From NCBI GenBank assembly GCA_029851415.1, contig CM056743.1:73429186-73493185 (forward strand): a DNA stretch of 64,000 nucleotides. Direction: 5' to 3'. This document shows positions 21,419 to 32,700 of this stretch, piece after piece. The position numbers and the translations under genes were made by a program. Numbering within the stretch: position 1 is the first letter of the stretch; each line of letters opens with the position of its first letter. The stretch is from Eretmocerus hayati. Taxonomy: Eukaryota; Arthropoda; Insecta; Hymenoptera; Aphelinidae. The notes beneath the pieces were generated by a model, which was not told the origin of the DNA, made no database searches, and worked only from the letters and a program-made list of their open reading frames with translations.

Positions 21419-23636
21419 GTGCGGCAATTGATGATCGTCAACAGGAAGCGGATTGGTGAAATTTTGTTGTCTAAATCTTGTGAGTGTCTGAGTGAGAATA
21501 GTGTTCAGTTCGATTTCAGGGCAGCTGATTATGATAAAATTTGTAGTGTTTCAGACGAAGTTGAATTGGACACGATTATGAATCATGAGGATGTGAATGA
21601 ATGTGTGATGGAGTTGAATGGTATTCTGGTTGATACAATTAAGGACAATGTTCCAACCAAGCATATAGTGCACTCAGATTTTCCTAAACGGTACGACCGT
21701 AAACTTAGATCTCTAATATTTGAGAAAAAGAAGATGTATACAACTTGGAAGGAGAGTTAACTCACATCTGACTATATTGCGTTTAGAAAATTACGGGCTC
21801 AATGTATCAGGCTTTCTCGAATTAAATATGCTGAGTATCTTCAATCAGTAGAGGATAATCTCTCGACCAACATTCGGCACTTCTGGTCTTACACAAAAAA
21901 TTTGAAAAAGACTAATAGCCTCCCTAATAATATGCATTTTCAGAGGAAATCGGCAAGTAATGGTATAGGCATAGCCAATTTATTCGCTGAGCACTTCAGC
22001 TCTATCTATAAAGACGGTAATGTTGATTCATTGGGTGATACGGATTGTGATGATCAATTGAATTCATTAACTATATTAGAGGAGGATTTGGACTTGCTGG
22101 TAAAGAATCTTGATGACAACACAAGACCCGGTCCAGATGGTATACCTTCTTTCTTTGTTAAAAAGTGTTGGCCAAGTATTAGGAGAAGTGTTCTTGAAAT
22201 CTTCAGAAAGTCTCTCGGAACAGGACGGTTTCCGTCTTCATGGAAAAAGGCTTTTATACAACCAATATTCAAAAGTGGTGATGAGAGCAAAATTGAAAAT
22301 TGCAGACCAATCTCAATTATTGGATGCTTAGCTAAGTTGTTTGATGCCTGGATGGCAAGTCAATTATCAGGATTTCTATGTGAGAAAATTATTGACCATC
22401 AACATGGGTTCTTGAAAGGAAGATCGACTGTCACCAATCTCATTTTGTACCATGAATTCTCAACTAAATGTTTAAGTAACCATGAACAAGTAGACTCAAT
22501 AAACATTGATTTTTCGAAAGCTTTCGATTCAGTGAATCACGTGCGGTTGCTAAATAAGTTGTGGAATATTGGTATTCGTGGGAAATTACATGAGTGGTTC
22601 TCTTCCTATTTATCTGGGAGAGAATCGGCGGTGAGGAACTCTAATTTTGTCTCCGAATATTCTGTAACGTCCTCAGGGGTACCTCAGAGTTCCCATTTGG
22701 GTCCTATACTGTTCATTATTTTCATTAATGATGTGCCCTTGGGTTTACATGGTAATCAGACTTTGATCTATGCTGATGATGTAAAAATCTTCACGACTTT
22801 AAAGTCACCCCTCGATGCTAATCGTTTACAGAAAGCGTTCCAACAGATTCTTGTATGGGGTGAAGAAAATGGTCTATCAATCAACGTGAAAAAATGTGCA
22901 GTCATCTCCTCCTCAAAATCTCGTAATGTTTTGAAGAATGAATATCCGATAAATGATGTGAGAATTGAACGTGTTGAAAGCATTTCTGACTTGGGAGTGA
23001 TATTTGAATCTAGTCTCAAGTTCGACACACATATTGAATCAGTTGCAGGAAAGGCCCTAAAGATGGTTGGATTCATCACAAGAGTAACTTCTGATTTTCG
23101 TAATGCCAACTCGATCTCCTACCTATAAAGAGGCTCTAGTCATCCCAGTTTCAACTTATGCGTCGGTCATTTGGTCACCATTCACTAAGCAAGCACAACT
23201 CAAGTTAGAGAGAATTCAGAATAGAATGCTTCGCTATTTATGTTTCAAAAGCAGGGATCCTATGCACTACACGGATCATGAATATGATCCTGCCAGGGAG
23301 AAGTTTAAAATCTTGAAATTGTTGTTACGGTTTTGCTACTTGGATCGCTCAACAGCATTTAGAATCAAGAATCGTTTGTAATCTTCCAGTAGTGTGAATG
23401 ATTTATTTAGTGAACGCTCGGTAGAATATGAACTGAGAACAGTGAGAACAATTGAACAGAAATCTAGTAATCTGAACTCGGTATATTTTTCACCCACCCA
23501 TAGGCTTCGGCGTTTCTGGAACAAATTGCCAGACCACATTGTCAACCAAGACTCGCTATTCACGTTTAAGAATGTCTTACGGTTAGCACTCATGGGAACA
23601 TCATTGTATGATACCTTAACTACTGTTGCTCGTTGA
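21419..23636 (+). pseudogene. LINE ORF2 reverse transcriptase and C-terminal part
   Basis: After a linker with one stop (21,758-21,760), the longest frame (21,902-23,128) contains DNTRPGPDGIPSFF, NCRPISIIGCLAKL, HGFLKGRSTVTNL, IDFSKAFDSVNH, SSGVPQSSHLGPILF and the catalytic box IYADDVKIF, the ordered RT motifs of CR1/Jockey-type LINEs. A frameshift near 23,110 moves the thumb region (YASVIWSPFTKQAQLKLERI) to another frame, and a stop at 23,379 precedes the final block with RRFWNKLP. Full-length relatives have this as one ORF of about 900-1000 aa. Confidence 0.85.
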
Positions 23637-23963
23637 ATAGTTGTCTTGCCAATTCTGTTGATAGTAGGAAGTTAAGAAACAAGGTCGGTAATCCTTGCTT
23701 ACACCTTAATTTTATGGTTTAATTTTAGTAATTCTTTTGTGAATTCATGTATAAGGGCAGTATCGCCCGTAAACATTAATAAATAAATGAATAAAATGAA
23801 CAAATCCATGAAGAAATTCAGAACATACATCGCTCGACTCTACGTCAACTATGCATTATCGAAACAAAGCTTTCTAACGCCTCCAATCACGTAAGAGTTA
23901 TTTTTTTTTCATCGAAAATCTCTCCGAAAACGCCAGCCCACTAAACCATAGGATAACTCATAG

Positions 23964-24177
23964 GTTGGTTCCACAAATATTAAAAGGCTTGGCTGAGGAC
24001 ATAGTCAGACTCCTCAATAGAGAAGGAAGTGTCACAATTTACTACGAGGAAGGTTATACTACTCCTAAGGGACGTGTGAAACCTAATGGATTTCGTGAAA
24101 GAGTATGGGAGTACTACAGAGATTTCACATTTGACGCCGAGTTAGAGGACTTTTTACCAAATCGATATCGAAAATAA
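23964..24177 (+). CDS. Spliced gene of unknown function, first visible exon
   Basis: It follows an AG at 23,962-23,963 with a poor pyrimidine tract and encodes about 71 residues including LKGLAEDIVRLLNREGSVTI and FRERVWEYYRDF. The frame reaches a TAA at 24,175. No donor in phase with the next acceptor (which requires phase 1) is obvious before it, so the exon's right boundary is uncertain or the frame is damaged. I do not recognise a domain; the helical, charged composition fits the N-terminal half of transposon-associated proteins whose C-terminal part resembles the later exons here. Confidence 0.5.
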
Positions 24178-24276
24178 GAAGGCTCTCGATAACCCTTGGG
24201 TAATCCTATACTTGTATTCCACAAGGTATTCATGGATATTTTTCAATAACTTGCATAATCCATGACCGGTTTGCAG

Positions 24277-24473
24277 CTCCTCTAAACGAAAATACTGATC
24301 TGGCAATTCTGATAAAGCCGCCAGAAGTTATTGACGCGACAGCCAGAAGAGACATTATCGAGGCCTGGACAGATTCTTTCCCTTACCAGAGTAAAGGGCC
24401 GCCCTCAGCTAGAAAAGGCCTGCAACTCATGAATTATCTACAAGTGCTTTTAACTGAACTTGCCCCCAAATTG
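24277..24473 (+). CDS. Spliced gene of unknown function, exon 2
   Basis: The exon starts after TTTGCAG and ends at a strong GTATGT donor. It encodes PLNENTDLAILIKPPEVIDA, then RRDIIEAWTDSFPYQSKGPP and GLQLMNYLQVLLTELAPKL. It ends in phase 0 and joins directly in phase to the exon at 24,563 across an 89-nt intron with a good TCCTCTCAACAG acceptor. The short, clean intron and open frame argue that this is a genuinely spliced coding gene. Confidence 0.65.
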
Positions 24474-24562
24474 GTATGTACTTATTACAAAAAGTCCGAC
24501 ATTGGTTCCCAATCCTAATATATCGTCTGACGATTTTACTCTTTTCTCTTTCCTCTCAACAG

Positions 24563-24818
24563 GTTGGAATTGACTTCAAATTCATATATGACTTGAACGA
24601 AGGTGCAGACGGCACGCTGTGTTCAGAGAAGCTCAAGGCATCATGGCATGCTGACTCGAAATCACTGATTACCCAGGCCGAAGAAACTGTACAGAGAACT
24701 GCGCAAAAGGCTCGGAAGCGAGGAAGAAAATCAAATGAGACCTCCGCGCAAAGTGGACCCGTATGTTCAAATTGGCACCAACTGGGATCATTAACTTACG
24801 TTTATGAGGATCTGAACA
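24563..24818 (+). CDS. Spliced gene of unknown function, exon 3
   Basis: It encodes VGIDFKFIYDLNEGADGTLC, a basic segment (QKARKRGRKSNET) that could be a nuclear localisation signal, and SNWHQLGSLTYVYEDLN. Using the GT at 24,819 (phase 1, AAC A|GTATAT) and the acceptor at 26,716 gives YEDLN-NHEEAVGFLLLSFF with no interruption. Reading on without splicing reaches a stop at 24,884. The intron so defined is 1898 nt and is almost all palindrome. Confidence 0.65.
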
Positions 24819-24904
24819 GTATATTATCGATAACTCCAGTAGAATGCCATGAAAATGAGTACATAATACTGGTTCTTACATCATAAGTCAATCCATTGCA
24901 CTCA

Positions 24905-26700
24905 ATCGTATACGATGAATTCCACGCCAAAGCGACCTACGGAAAGGGGTCATCTCTCAGATTCTTTTTTAACCTTTTTCATTCGATTCTATGGCCCAAA
25001 ATAGGAACTTCGGACCACCTATGGGGCCCAAAAAGAATTTCTCCTCTCCATTGCACGGAAATCCGTCAACAGACCGAAAACTTATCGTGTAAAAATCGAT
25101 GCTCTTTTATTCACGAAAATGGGAATATTTCGAGTTTTTGAATAGCTGTCGATTTGCGGGTTGCGGCATCTGAAGGGACATCAAAAAACCTATCGAAAAC
25201 GTTGTCGGAAATTCCTTCTCTGTGATTTGGGGGCCTCCTGGAGGCAAAAGAGTGTTTTTCACTAAAATGTTGATTTCTCAAAAAGCCATTTTTTTTATCT
25301 CTTCAAAATCATATATTTGACGTAAAATTTTGTGTTCTTTCGAAAAAAATGGGTTTCAGAGAAGTTTGGGATGATCCAAGTGACTTATGAGCCATTTTTT
25401 AAAAATTCGATTTTTCGGGTTTCAGAAAAAGGCGATTTTCTGCGCATGCGCACAAACGTAGACTTTCGGGACCACTTTCAATGGAAAGCTGACAAAATTT
25501 CCTATAGAATGACCACCCGCAAAAATGAAATTCATGCACTGAAACGCGATCTGCAAGGATTAATCATGTCGAATCAAAATCACATGAAAATTCAGCCCAT
25601 TAACGCCTTCGTGGCGCCTGCTGAGATGACATATTCACGAGATCTTCTCGGGACTCAATTTTGAGTACGAAATTGACCTGAAAAAAATTCGGACCACATG
25701 GTTTCAACGTAAAATTGTATGAACTTTCAAAATATGCGATGAAAAATCCCGTTTGAGGCGAACCCGAGGTGCTACATTTAATTTTTTTCCAGAAAATACG
25801 ATATTTCACATTCGAAATTGCGAAAAATTGAATGTAGCACCTCGGGTTCGCCTCAAACGGGGTTTTTCATCGCATATTTTGAAAGTTCATACAATTTTAC
25901 GTTGAAACCATGTGGTCCGAATTTTTTTCAGGTCAATTTCGTACTCAAAATTGAGTCCCGAGAAGATCTCGTGAATGTGTCATCTCAGCAGGTGCCACGA
26001 AGGCGTTAATGGGCTGAATTTTCATGTGATTTTAATTCGACATAATTGATCCTTGCAGATCACGTTTCAGTGCATGAATTTCAACTTTGCGGGTAGTCAT
26101 TTTATAGGAAATTTTGTCAGCTTCCCATTGAAAGTGGTCCCGAAAGTCTACGTTTGTGCGCATGCGCAGAAAATCGCCTTTTTTGAAACCCGAAAAATCG
26201 AATTTTCATAAAATGGATCATAAGTCACTTGGATCATCCCAAACTTCTCTGAAATCCATTTTTTTCGAAAAAACGCAAAATTCTACGTCAAATATATGAT
26301 TTTAAAGAAATTAAAAAAATGGCTTTTTGAGAAATCAACATTTTAGTGAAAAACACTCTTTTGCCTCCAGGAGGCCCCCAAATCACAGAGAAGGAATTTC
26401 CGACAACGTTTTCGATAGGTTTTTTGATGCCCCTTCAGATGCCGCAACCCGCAAATCGACAGCTATTCAAAAACTCGAAATATTCCCATTTTCGTGAATA
26501 AAAGAGCATCGATTTTTACACGATAAATTTTCGGTCTGTTGACGGATGTGCGTGCAATGGAGAGGAGAAATTTTTTTTGGGCCCCATAGGTGGTTCGAAG
26601 TTCCTATTTTGGGCCATAAAATCGAATGAAAAAGGTTAAAAAAGAATCTGAGAGATGACCCCTTTCCGTAGGTCGCTTTGGCGTGGAATTCATCATACAT
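24905..26700. mobile_element. 1.8-kb near-perfect palindromic element filling an intron
   Basis: The left arm from ATGAATTCCACGCC (24,915) is mirrored by GGCGTGGAATTCAT ending near 26,693. The arms (about 880 bp each) match throughout, including GGAGGCCCCCAAATCAC-type blocks near 25,220 and 26,370 and the GTAGCACCTCGGGTTCGCC block near 25,835 and its partner near 25,765. The unpaired centre is only about 40 bp around 25,800. Mirror-image ORFs in the arms reflect the symmetry and are not genes. High arm identity suggests recent origin or ongoing gene conversion. Confidence 0.9.
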
Positions 26701-26716
26701 GACTATAATTTTTCAG

Positions 26717-26844
26717 ATCATGAGGAAGCAGTTGGATTTCTTCTCTTATCATTCTTTCTGAAACTCACCAATTTCAAAACCGATGCAGACAAGTGGCGGC
26801 CTAAACCAAAGGATATCTTGTTGTCTTTCATACTGCACTCAAAG
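26717..26844 (+). CDS. Spliced gene of unknown function, exon 4
   Basis: It opens after TTTTTCAG, which lies just beyond the palindrome, and encodes HEEAVGFLLLSFFLKLTNFK then KDILLSFILHSK. The donor AAAG|GTGAGA ends it in phase 0. The hydrophobic 'LLLSFFLKL' stretch followed by a positively charged run and FILHSK resembles a C-terminal domain I recall from uncharacterised animal proteins accompanying transposases, in which a leucine-rich segment precedes an F-V/I-L-H motif. That resemblance is from memory and only moderate. Confidence 0.65.
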
Positions 26845-26910
26845 GTGAGATGTAATGTAATGTGATATTTCCAGTGCTCGATTCTAACATTCAAAATATC
26901 AATTCCATAG

Positions 26911-27261
26911 GATCATACGAAATTGGACGCAGTACTTGAAACTGTTAGAGATGAACAAATAGATCGGTATGGTGAAGAATGGCCGTACATAATATATTGC
27001 GGCGAGTTACAAAATTCGACCTGCTTCCATGCTGTTTACCCCGGTAAAACTCACTATTTTAACCTAGCAGTAGATGCCATAGATTTCTTGTCCAAATTCT
27101 TCCTGGTGACAGATTATGATTGGCCTCCGGCATGCGGCCAAGTCTGGAGTTTCTTGATGAAGCGAGGTGATAGAATTCTAGATAAAGGCGAAAGACAAGT
27201 ATCCCCAGCATCTGTCAATGATTTGATTGGCGATTTGACTGCTATGCTGAAAGTGAATTGA
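26911..27261 (+). CDS. Spliced gene of unknown function, last exon
   Basis: It is joined in phase 0 across a 66-nt intron ending TTCCATAG. It encodes DHTKLDAVLETVRDEQIDRY, then PYIIYCGELQNSTCFHAVYP, FNLAVDAIDFLSKFFLVTDY and PACGQVWSFLMKRGD, ending at a TGA at 27,259. The A-(V/I)-D-x-x-F-K-x-F-x-V pattern followed by a Y/W-P and V-W-x-F-(I/L) pattern is shared with a widespread family of uncharacterised metazoan proteins next to transposase genes (inference from memory). Only 87 bp separate its stop from the Met of the next gene on the same strand, suggesting the two belong to one mobile element. Confidence 0.7.
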   Translation, partial: DHTKLDAVLETVRDEQIDRYGEEWPYIIYCGELQNSTCFHAVYPGKTHYFNLAVDAIDFLSKFFLVTDYDWPPACGQVWSFLMKRGDRILDKGERQVSPASVNDLIGDLTAMLKVN

Positions 27262-27348
27262 AAATTTCACTTATTATATTTTCAACTAGACGTTCCAATT
27301 TCCAAACTAACATATTCGTACTTGATCCCACTTCCATCCATTTTCAAA

Positions 27349-27822
27349 ATGGATCTCAGCGACTTAACTATTCAATTCACTTGTGATTTGTATGCTAATT
27401 TAGATTTCAGTAGATCTGATATCCAATATCTTATACAAAAGTTCTCTTCGTATATCCATGACGTTGACAACCCATTCCTGTTGGGAAGGATTAATGAGAG
27501 TCTCAAAGGAGCTGTGAGAAAGGAAGTTTCCAGTGAAATACTACGAATTTTTGGGAAATACAAGCTTCCTTTCGATAGTTTAAGCTCAGAGGCCAAAAGA
27601 TTACAAACATACACAAAGTCGGGTATTTTTAAGGAACCACAAATCAGTCCTGCGAGCAAAATTTCCGTTTCTAGACTCACTGGTAATAATTTGGAAATGT
27701 TCCAAAAAAGTGTATCCATTGTGAGATTTCAATCAGCCGATGGACTGCAGAGACTGTTTGAGATCGACGGTCTTTTTCAAGCTACATTAGATCGTTATGA
27801 TTACTTGCGAGCCAACAAGTGA
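27349..27822 (+). pseudogene. Transposase-like gene, N-terminal part (interrupted by nested insertion)
   Basis: It starts at the Met of MDLSDLTIQFTCDLYANLDF and contains SDIQYLIQKFSSYI, SEILRIFGKYKLPFDSLSSE and a late VRFQSADGLQRLFEI. This layout (a helical N-terminus, a block ending in a 'gets-to-F-K-x-L/Y' segment, then a leucine-rich 'ELPNVF'-like part) matches the start of a large transposase-like family common in invertebrates. The frame ends exactly where a TIR element begins (27,823), and homology resumes at 34,547. The split is thus caused by insertion and not by an intron. Confidence 0.7.
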
Positions 27823-29510
27823 AGGGCTCCGGACCAGAGCGGTGTAAGTCCATTTTTTCCATTCCTGGGAAATTCAACTCAAAGTTTTTTTGCAACAGAA
27901 AATTCTAATCATCATTTTGAGTCTCAGTTCCTTTTTTATCATATAGTAGGTAAGTATTCACGATAATTGTTGTATAGGGAGTAATGATTCTCAATTGTTC
28001 ACTCTAATTACTCATTACTTTATAATGAAAAATGGACTCATACCGTTCTGGACCGGAAAATTTTTCGACTTTTTTCCCGGACCAGAACGGTATAAAGACA
28101 CTATTTCTGCTTTTTACCGTTTTGAACCAGAAGAGATGGAGAAACGCGTTGACTTTCACTATTTTAGATCGGGAAGTGTGGAGATATTGTGAATTTACAC
28201 CGTTTACAATCAAAAAACGTCCGCTTTTGGGTAGAAAAAAAAGTGGGAAAATTTTCCCGGCCAGAACGGTATAAGTCCACGTTTTTCCGAATTGTCGACT
28301 GAGAGTATCTCCATTAGGTGTCGATGAAGGCATTTGCTAATGTTCAAGAATCATCGTCGAGTTACATCGACAGATTTTACCGAACAGGTTCTATTTAGAG
28401 TACCATGACTGTAATCGATTTTATTCATGATATTGCGGGTCCACAGGTGCACAGAGAGTTTCATCGACAAGTATTCATTCAATCAGTTTGGTCTATAATT
28501 TTTAATGTTTGGTAGGTCGCAAAGTACAGAACTTCTACTTGAAGTATCTAATCCAGACAGCTCGTACTGGAAAGTTCAGCATTTAAATACTTTTATTCGA
28601 ATGAAGGAGTGCGAATAGATAATCAGAATCTCTCAAATTCATGAGTCTGGCAACACTGATATTGATAAAAAATTTGATGTAAATCGAATTAGTTGCAGGG
28701 GGATCAATTGGAGAGATCTAGTATTCCTCCACACAATATCCTCTACAGTGAAATTCACTCGTAACTAATAGAGGAATTGAGCTAACAGTCAGGTGACTAC
28801 TGATACTGAAAAAGCGAGTTAGTAATTTTCAAAACTGTATTCTGGATTAATTGTGAATGAGATGTGTCTCTTCGGCGATGAAGCTATAGGTAGCCACAGA
28901 CATTGAAATTGTCCTTCAAAAAAGCAATATGAATGATTTGAACTTGCCCGTATCTTAGGTTTAATGATTCGGTCTTCTGAAAAGATCTCTGAGGACACGA
29001 TAAAAAACGAGAACTATAGCAAGTTCATCGATAGGTCTATCGACTCATTTTAGGTTTTTTTTGAGTGGCCACTGCTCGGGCCACTGTCATTCTGGTCTCA
29101 TTTCTGACGATGTGAGATGGCAAAAGTTCAATTTAAAGCTTCAAGGAAAGTCACAATATTTTCGCGAACCCTCACGGAACGCTGTTGAGCGAGTTTCTTT
29201 TCGATAGGGCTCTTCTGTATGCAAGATCGTGAAATAGGTAGCGACGAACTTCGGCTTGCAAACATCTTAACGACTGAATGCAGCCCCCCCAAGGAATATG
29301 GGGTGTCCAAATCCTATATTCTGGGGTCTACTGCCACTTTGCGATACCTAAAAGAATGCAATGGTTGGAGATGGAAGGCGTCAGAGCAGTGTTTTAGTGT
29401 TCAAGCATGGACTTATACCGTTCTGGTCCGGAAAAAAAGTCAAAACTTTTTTCGGGCGAAAAATGGTCGAAGCGCTTGTGACGCACGAAAACACGTTTTC
29501 ACTTCCGGAA

Positions 29511-29525
29511 TGGTACGTACATGTT
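29511..29525. repeat. Target-site duplication of LINE, left copy
   Basis: TGGTACGTACATGTT is repeated exactly at 34,451-34,465 on the other side of the LINE. A perfect 15-bp duplication points to a recent target-primed insertion. Confidence 0.95.
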
Positions 29526-29752
29526 GATTGATTGATTTATTAGTATTTGTGTGTGGGTAAGTACCCATTACAAATCGTTGAGATTGCTCAACTATGAGAA
29601 TATTCTACAGTAATTTGTCTTAATTCTATAGGTTGTGGGGTATTCTGGTGCCCCTTTGGTTCTCAGGACATTATGGTACTTATAATACATCGAGTCGTAC
29701 TAGTGAGTGTTATTGGGAAACTGTCAGGGCCGCGAGATTGTGCTGCGATTTC

Positions 29753-32700
29753 TTAGTCTGTATAATACTCGTTGAGGATAAAGGCTCTTAAGTTAATGAC
29801 ATCGCGTATATAAAAAAATAGATTTTTTATTTTGTCCGAGTCATATGATTTGAAAAGGTCCATCCTACCAGCATCATCTAGGTACTTTGTTCTAAGATTC
29901 GTATACATTGGGCATTCAAAGATAATGTGTTCAATATTTTCAAGGGCGTTGCAGTTGCTGACTTGGCAATTCTCTGAAGGGTTGATTTTGTATTGGATTT
30001 TGTTCAAGTAGAATTTCAAACTGTATCGTCCTGCGAGTCTACAGTTTGCGAAAACGCGTATATACGAGAGAGGCAAGGCAAGTGTTAGGTAGGGTTCAAC
30101 ATGGAGGGTTTCGAGGTCTTTAATTTCTTTGAACGTTTGATTGTACGTGGAACCTAGCGCTCGTTTGATGTCTTCTTCAAAAGCTATTTTCCTTGTGCGA
30201 CCTTCTATGGTTGGCAGTGCTTGAAGGATTGCTTCTGGTGACTCTTGTTCGAGGAGGTACACATGGTCGACTTTCTGTAGCATCTCTATTAGTCTTGTGT
30301 ACCAACTGGAATTCGCCGGAATACTAGGGTTGGTTAAGTACGCGTTTCTCATGTTTTCGTATGCTAATCTTGGGAGCCTGTTTTCTTTCATTCTCATTAT
30401 TTTGATCCAGTAGTGAAGCGTGCTCTTGATAACCTCCCAGTCTAGTTTTGCGCAGCCCGTTTCTAGTCTTACCATATAGCCAGGTGTGGATTGAGGTAGA
30501 TGCAACAGATTTTTTAAGAATCTCGTCTGGATTTTTTCAAAGTCATTTGCGTGCGGAAGTCCCCACACGCCTGCACCGTAGAGAACTGTGTCCTTCACCG
30601 TGATATGGAATAGTTTTTGGGCTGCAAACCAGCTAGGGAGGTTCCCAGTGTGCAAGACTTTCCAGATTGCGCCGAGAGCTGCTCGCCCTTTGGAGAGGGC
30701 ATAGTCTAGTGCTGGACGAAAAGAGCCGGAGGATGAAAACTGCACTCTTAAGTATATGTAGTTCCTAACTACTTCTAGATTCGTTCCTTTGTACTTGAGT
30801 CGTCGATCTTTTTTGGGTCTGCCAGATTTCTTACATTTGAGGATTTTTGATTTTTGTTCGTTGACCGTTAGTTTTTTGATATCTGCATATTTTGCAAGGG
30901 TGTCTAACTTATGTTGTAAGTCCACGGGATTCTTAGCTATGATTGTGAGATCGTCGGCAAATAGTAGGATTTCCATTTTTTCTTCGATGTCTGTGTGCCC
31001 TTCTTTTTTGAAAAATTCAACAATGTCGAATAGAAGAAGAGCGAACAGGAGAGGGCTGAGCGGATCGCCCTGCCAGACCCCTTGTGTGATTTCTATCTCG
31101 TCTGTTTTCTCATTTTCGCTCAGTTTCACCTGCATTCTGGCCATTCGGTACAGATTTTGGAGAAATCTAGTCATTTGAGTACTCAAACCTGCTTCGTACA
31201 GCGTTTTCCACAAGACTGAGTGGTCCACTGAGTCGAAGGCTCTTCGAAAGTCGATAAATGCAATGTAGAGCTTACCGTTGTCTTTTGCGAGAGTCTCGTC
31301 GATTTTAGCTTGGAGGCAAAAGATGTTATCGTCACAAGACCTTGATTTCCTGAATCCTGCTTGACACTCAGGAAGTATGTTGTTTTCTTCACACCATTCA
31401 CTTATTGTTTTGGCTACGTAGGTAGTGAGAATCTTCATGATTGAGTTGGTGAGGGCTATACCACGATAGTTCAAGGCATCCATTCTATCGCCTTTTTTGT
31501 AGAATAATAAAATATCAGAAGAGCACCAAGCTTCAGGAATCTGTCCCGTCTCCAATATGATGTTGAATAGGTCTTTCAGGTGTTCAATCCAATTCCCTGA
31601 TAGGTTTTCATAGAATGGATTTGGGATTCCGTCCGGCCCTGGAGATTTTTTCCGTTTGAGAGCCTCAAGGACTTCCTCTAAACCATCATGTGTGATTGGT
31701 GCATCGAGGATGGGGTGTCTTGCGTCTTCGAATGATTCTGAGCTGTTGTTTCTTGGGAGGTAAATGTTAGAGAAGAATTTCTCTAGGTCCGATCGTGGGA
31801 TTGGGCATCTCGGGTTCGGGCGGTTGGACATTCTTTTTATTGTGGCCCAGAAAGATTTTGGATCTTTCACGTTGGAAATTTTGTGTTGCTGGATCATGAG
31901 ATACTCTTTCTTAGTATTCTTGTACAAGTTTCTGTAATCTCGTCTTGCTTGGATGTACTCTACTCCATACTTGGATCCATCTTTATTGCGCCAGTTATGG
32001 AGAAGTTTTTTTTGTTTTTGATCTGCTAGTCTGCGTTCTTTCGTGTACCACGGTTTTTCTCTGGCTGTAGGTTGGGGATTCCGCCTCAGTGTCTGTATCA
32101 TGCCCGGGTGCTCTGCTGTGTCTTTTATGGTTTTGATCAAGATCTCACTCTGTGTATCAACGTTGACCGGCGATGAGTTGGTTGCGGTGAACCTTACTGC
32201 CATTTCGTTGATGTACTCTTCTCTTTTTGCTTGGTCCCATACCATCTTTTTGACCACATATTTGCGGCCGCTGTTGATTTCCCCTCTGTTGGCCTCTTCA
32301 CGAAGGCCCACTCTAGTTGGAAGATGGTCTGACAGGCCAATGCTAAGAATCTGCATGTCGGTGAAGTAGTGCAATCCTTCTTGGTTTGTCCAGATCAGGT
32401 CTATTGTACTGCACCCTCTCTCTCCTACAAAGGTGAAATTTCCAGATCTGTCTGAGGCGCTTCTCCCATTCAGTAAAATTAGGCCTAGGTGTTCAAAAGT
32501 TTCAATCAGCGTCGATCCTTGTTTGGTGATGGTGGTATCTCTTGCGTTTCGGTCGGCTGAAAATAGTGATCCGTCGACTGCTTCTTCAGTGGCTTGATTT
32601 AAAGTTCCGACCCGGGCATTGAAATCACCCCCAATCAGCACAATTCCTTCTGTCTTTTTAACGCTGGTTTCAATAAAATCGGCGATGTGTTCTAGATTCT

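Larger units (their letters stand above)
19615..23810 (+). mobile_element. CR1/Jockey-type LINE, nearly full length but degraded
   Basis: A PHD-finger ORF1, an APE-type endonuclease and a reverse transcriptase appear in order on the plus strand, followed by a 3' end ending in AATAAATAAATGAATAAAA, a simple-repeat tail typical of CR1/Jockey-group LINEs. The coding region is broken by several frameshifts and stops. The 5' side carries two related blocks of about 200 bp. The 3' end lies about 150 bp upstream of the spliced gene beginning at 23,964. Confidence 0.85.

Noticed and set aside
24896..25141. 81-codon frame and its mirror at 26,467-26,700
   Set aside because: Both lie in the arms of the 1.8-kb palindrome and are symmetrical copies of non-coding sequence.
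30789..31178. 129-codon plus-strand frame
   Set aside because: Antisense shadow of the intact LINE ORF2.
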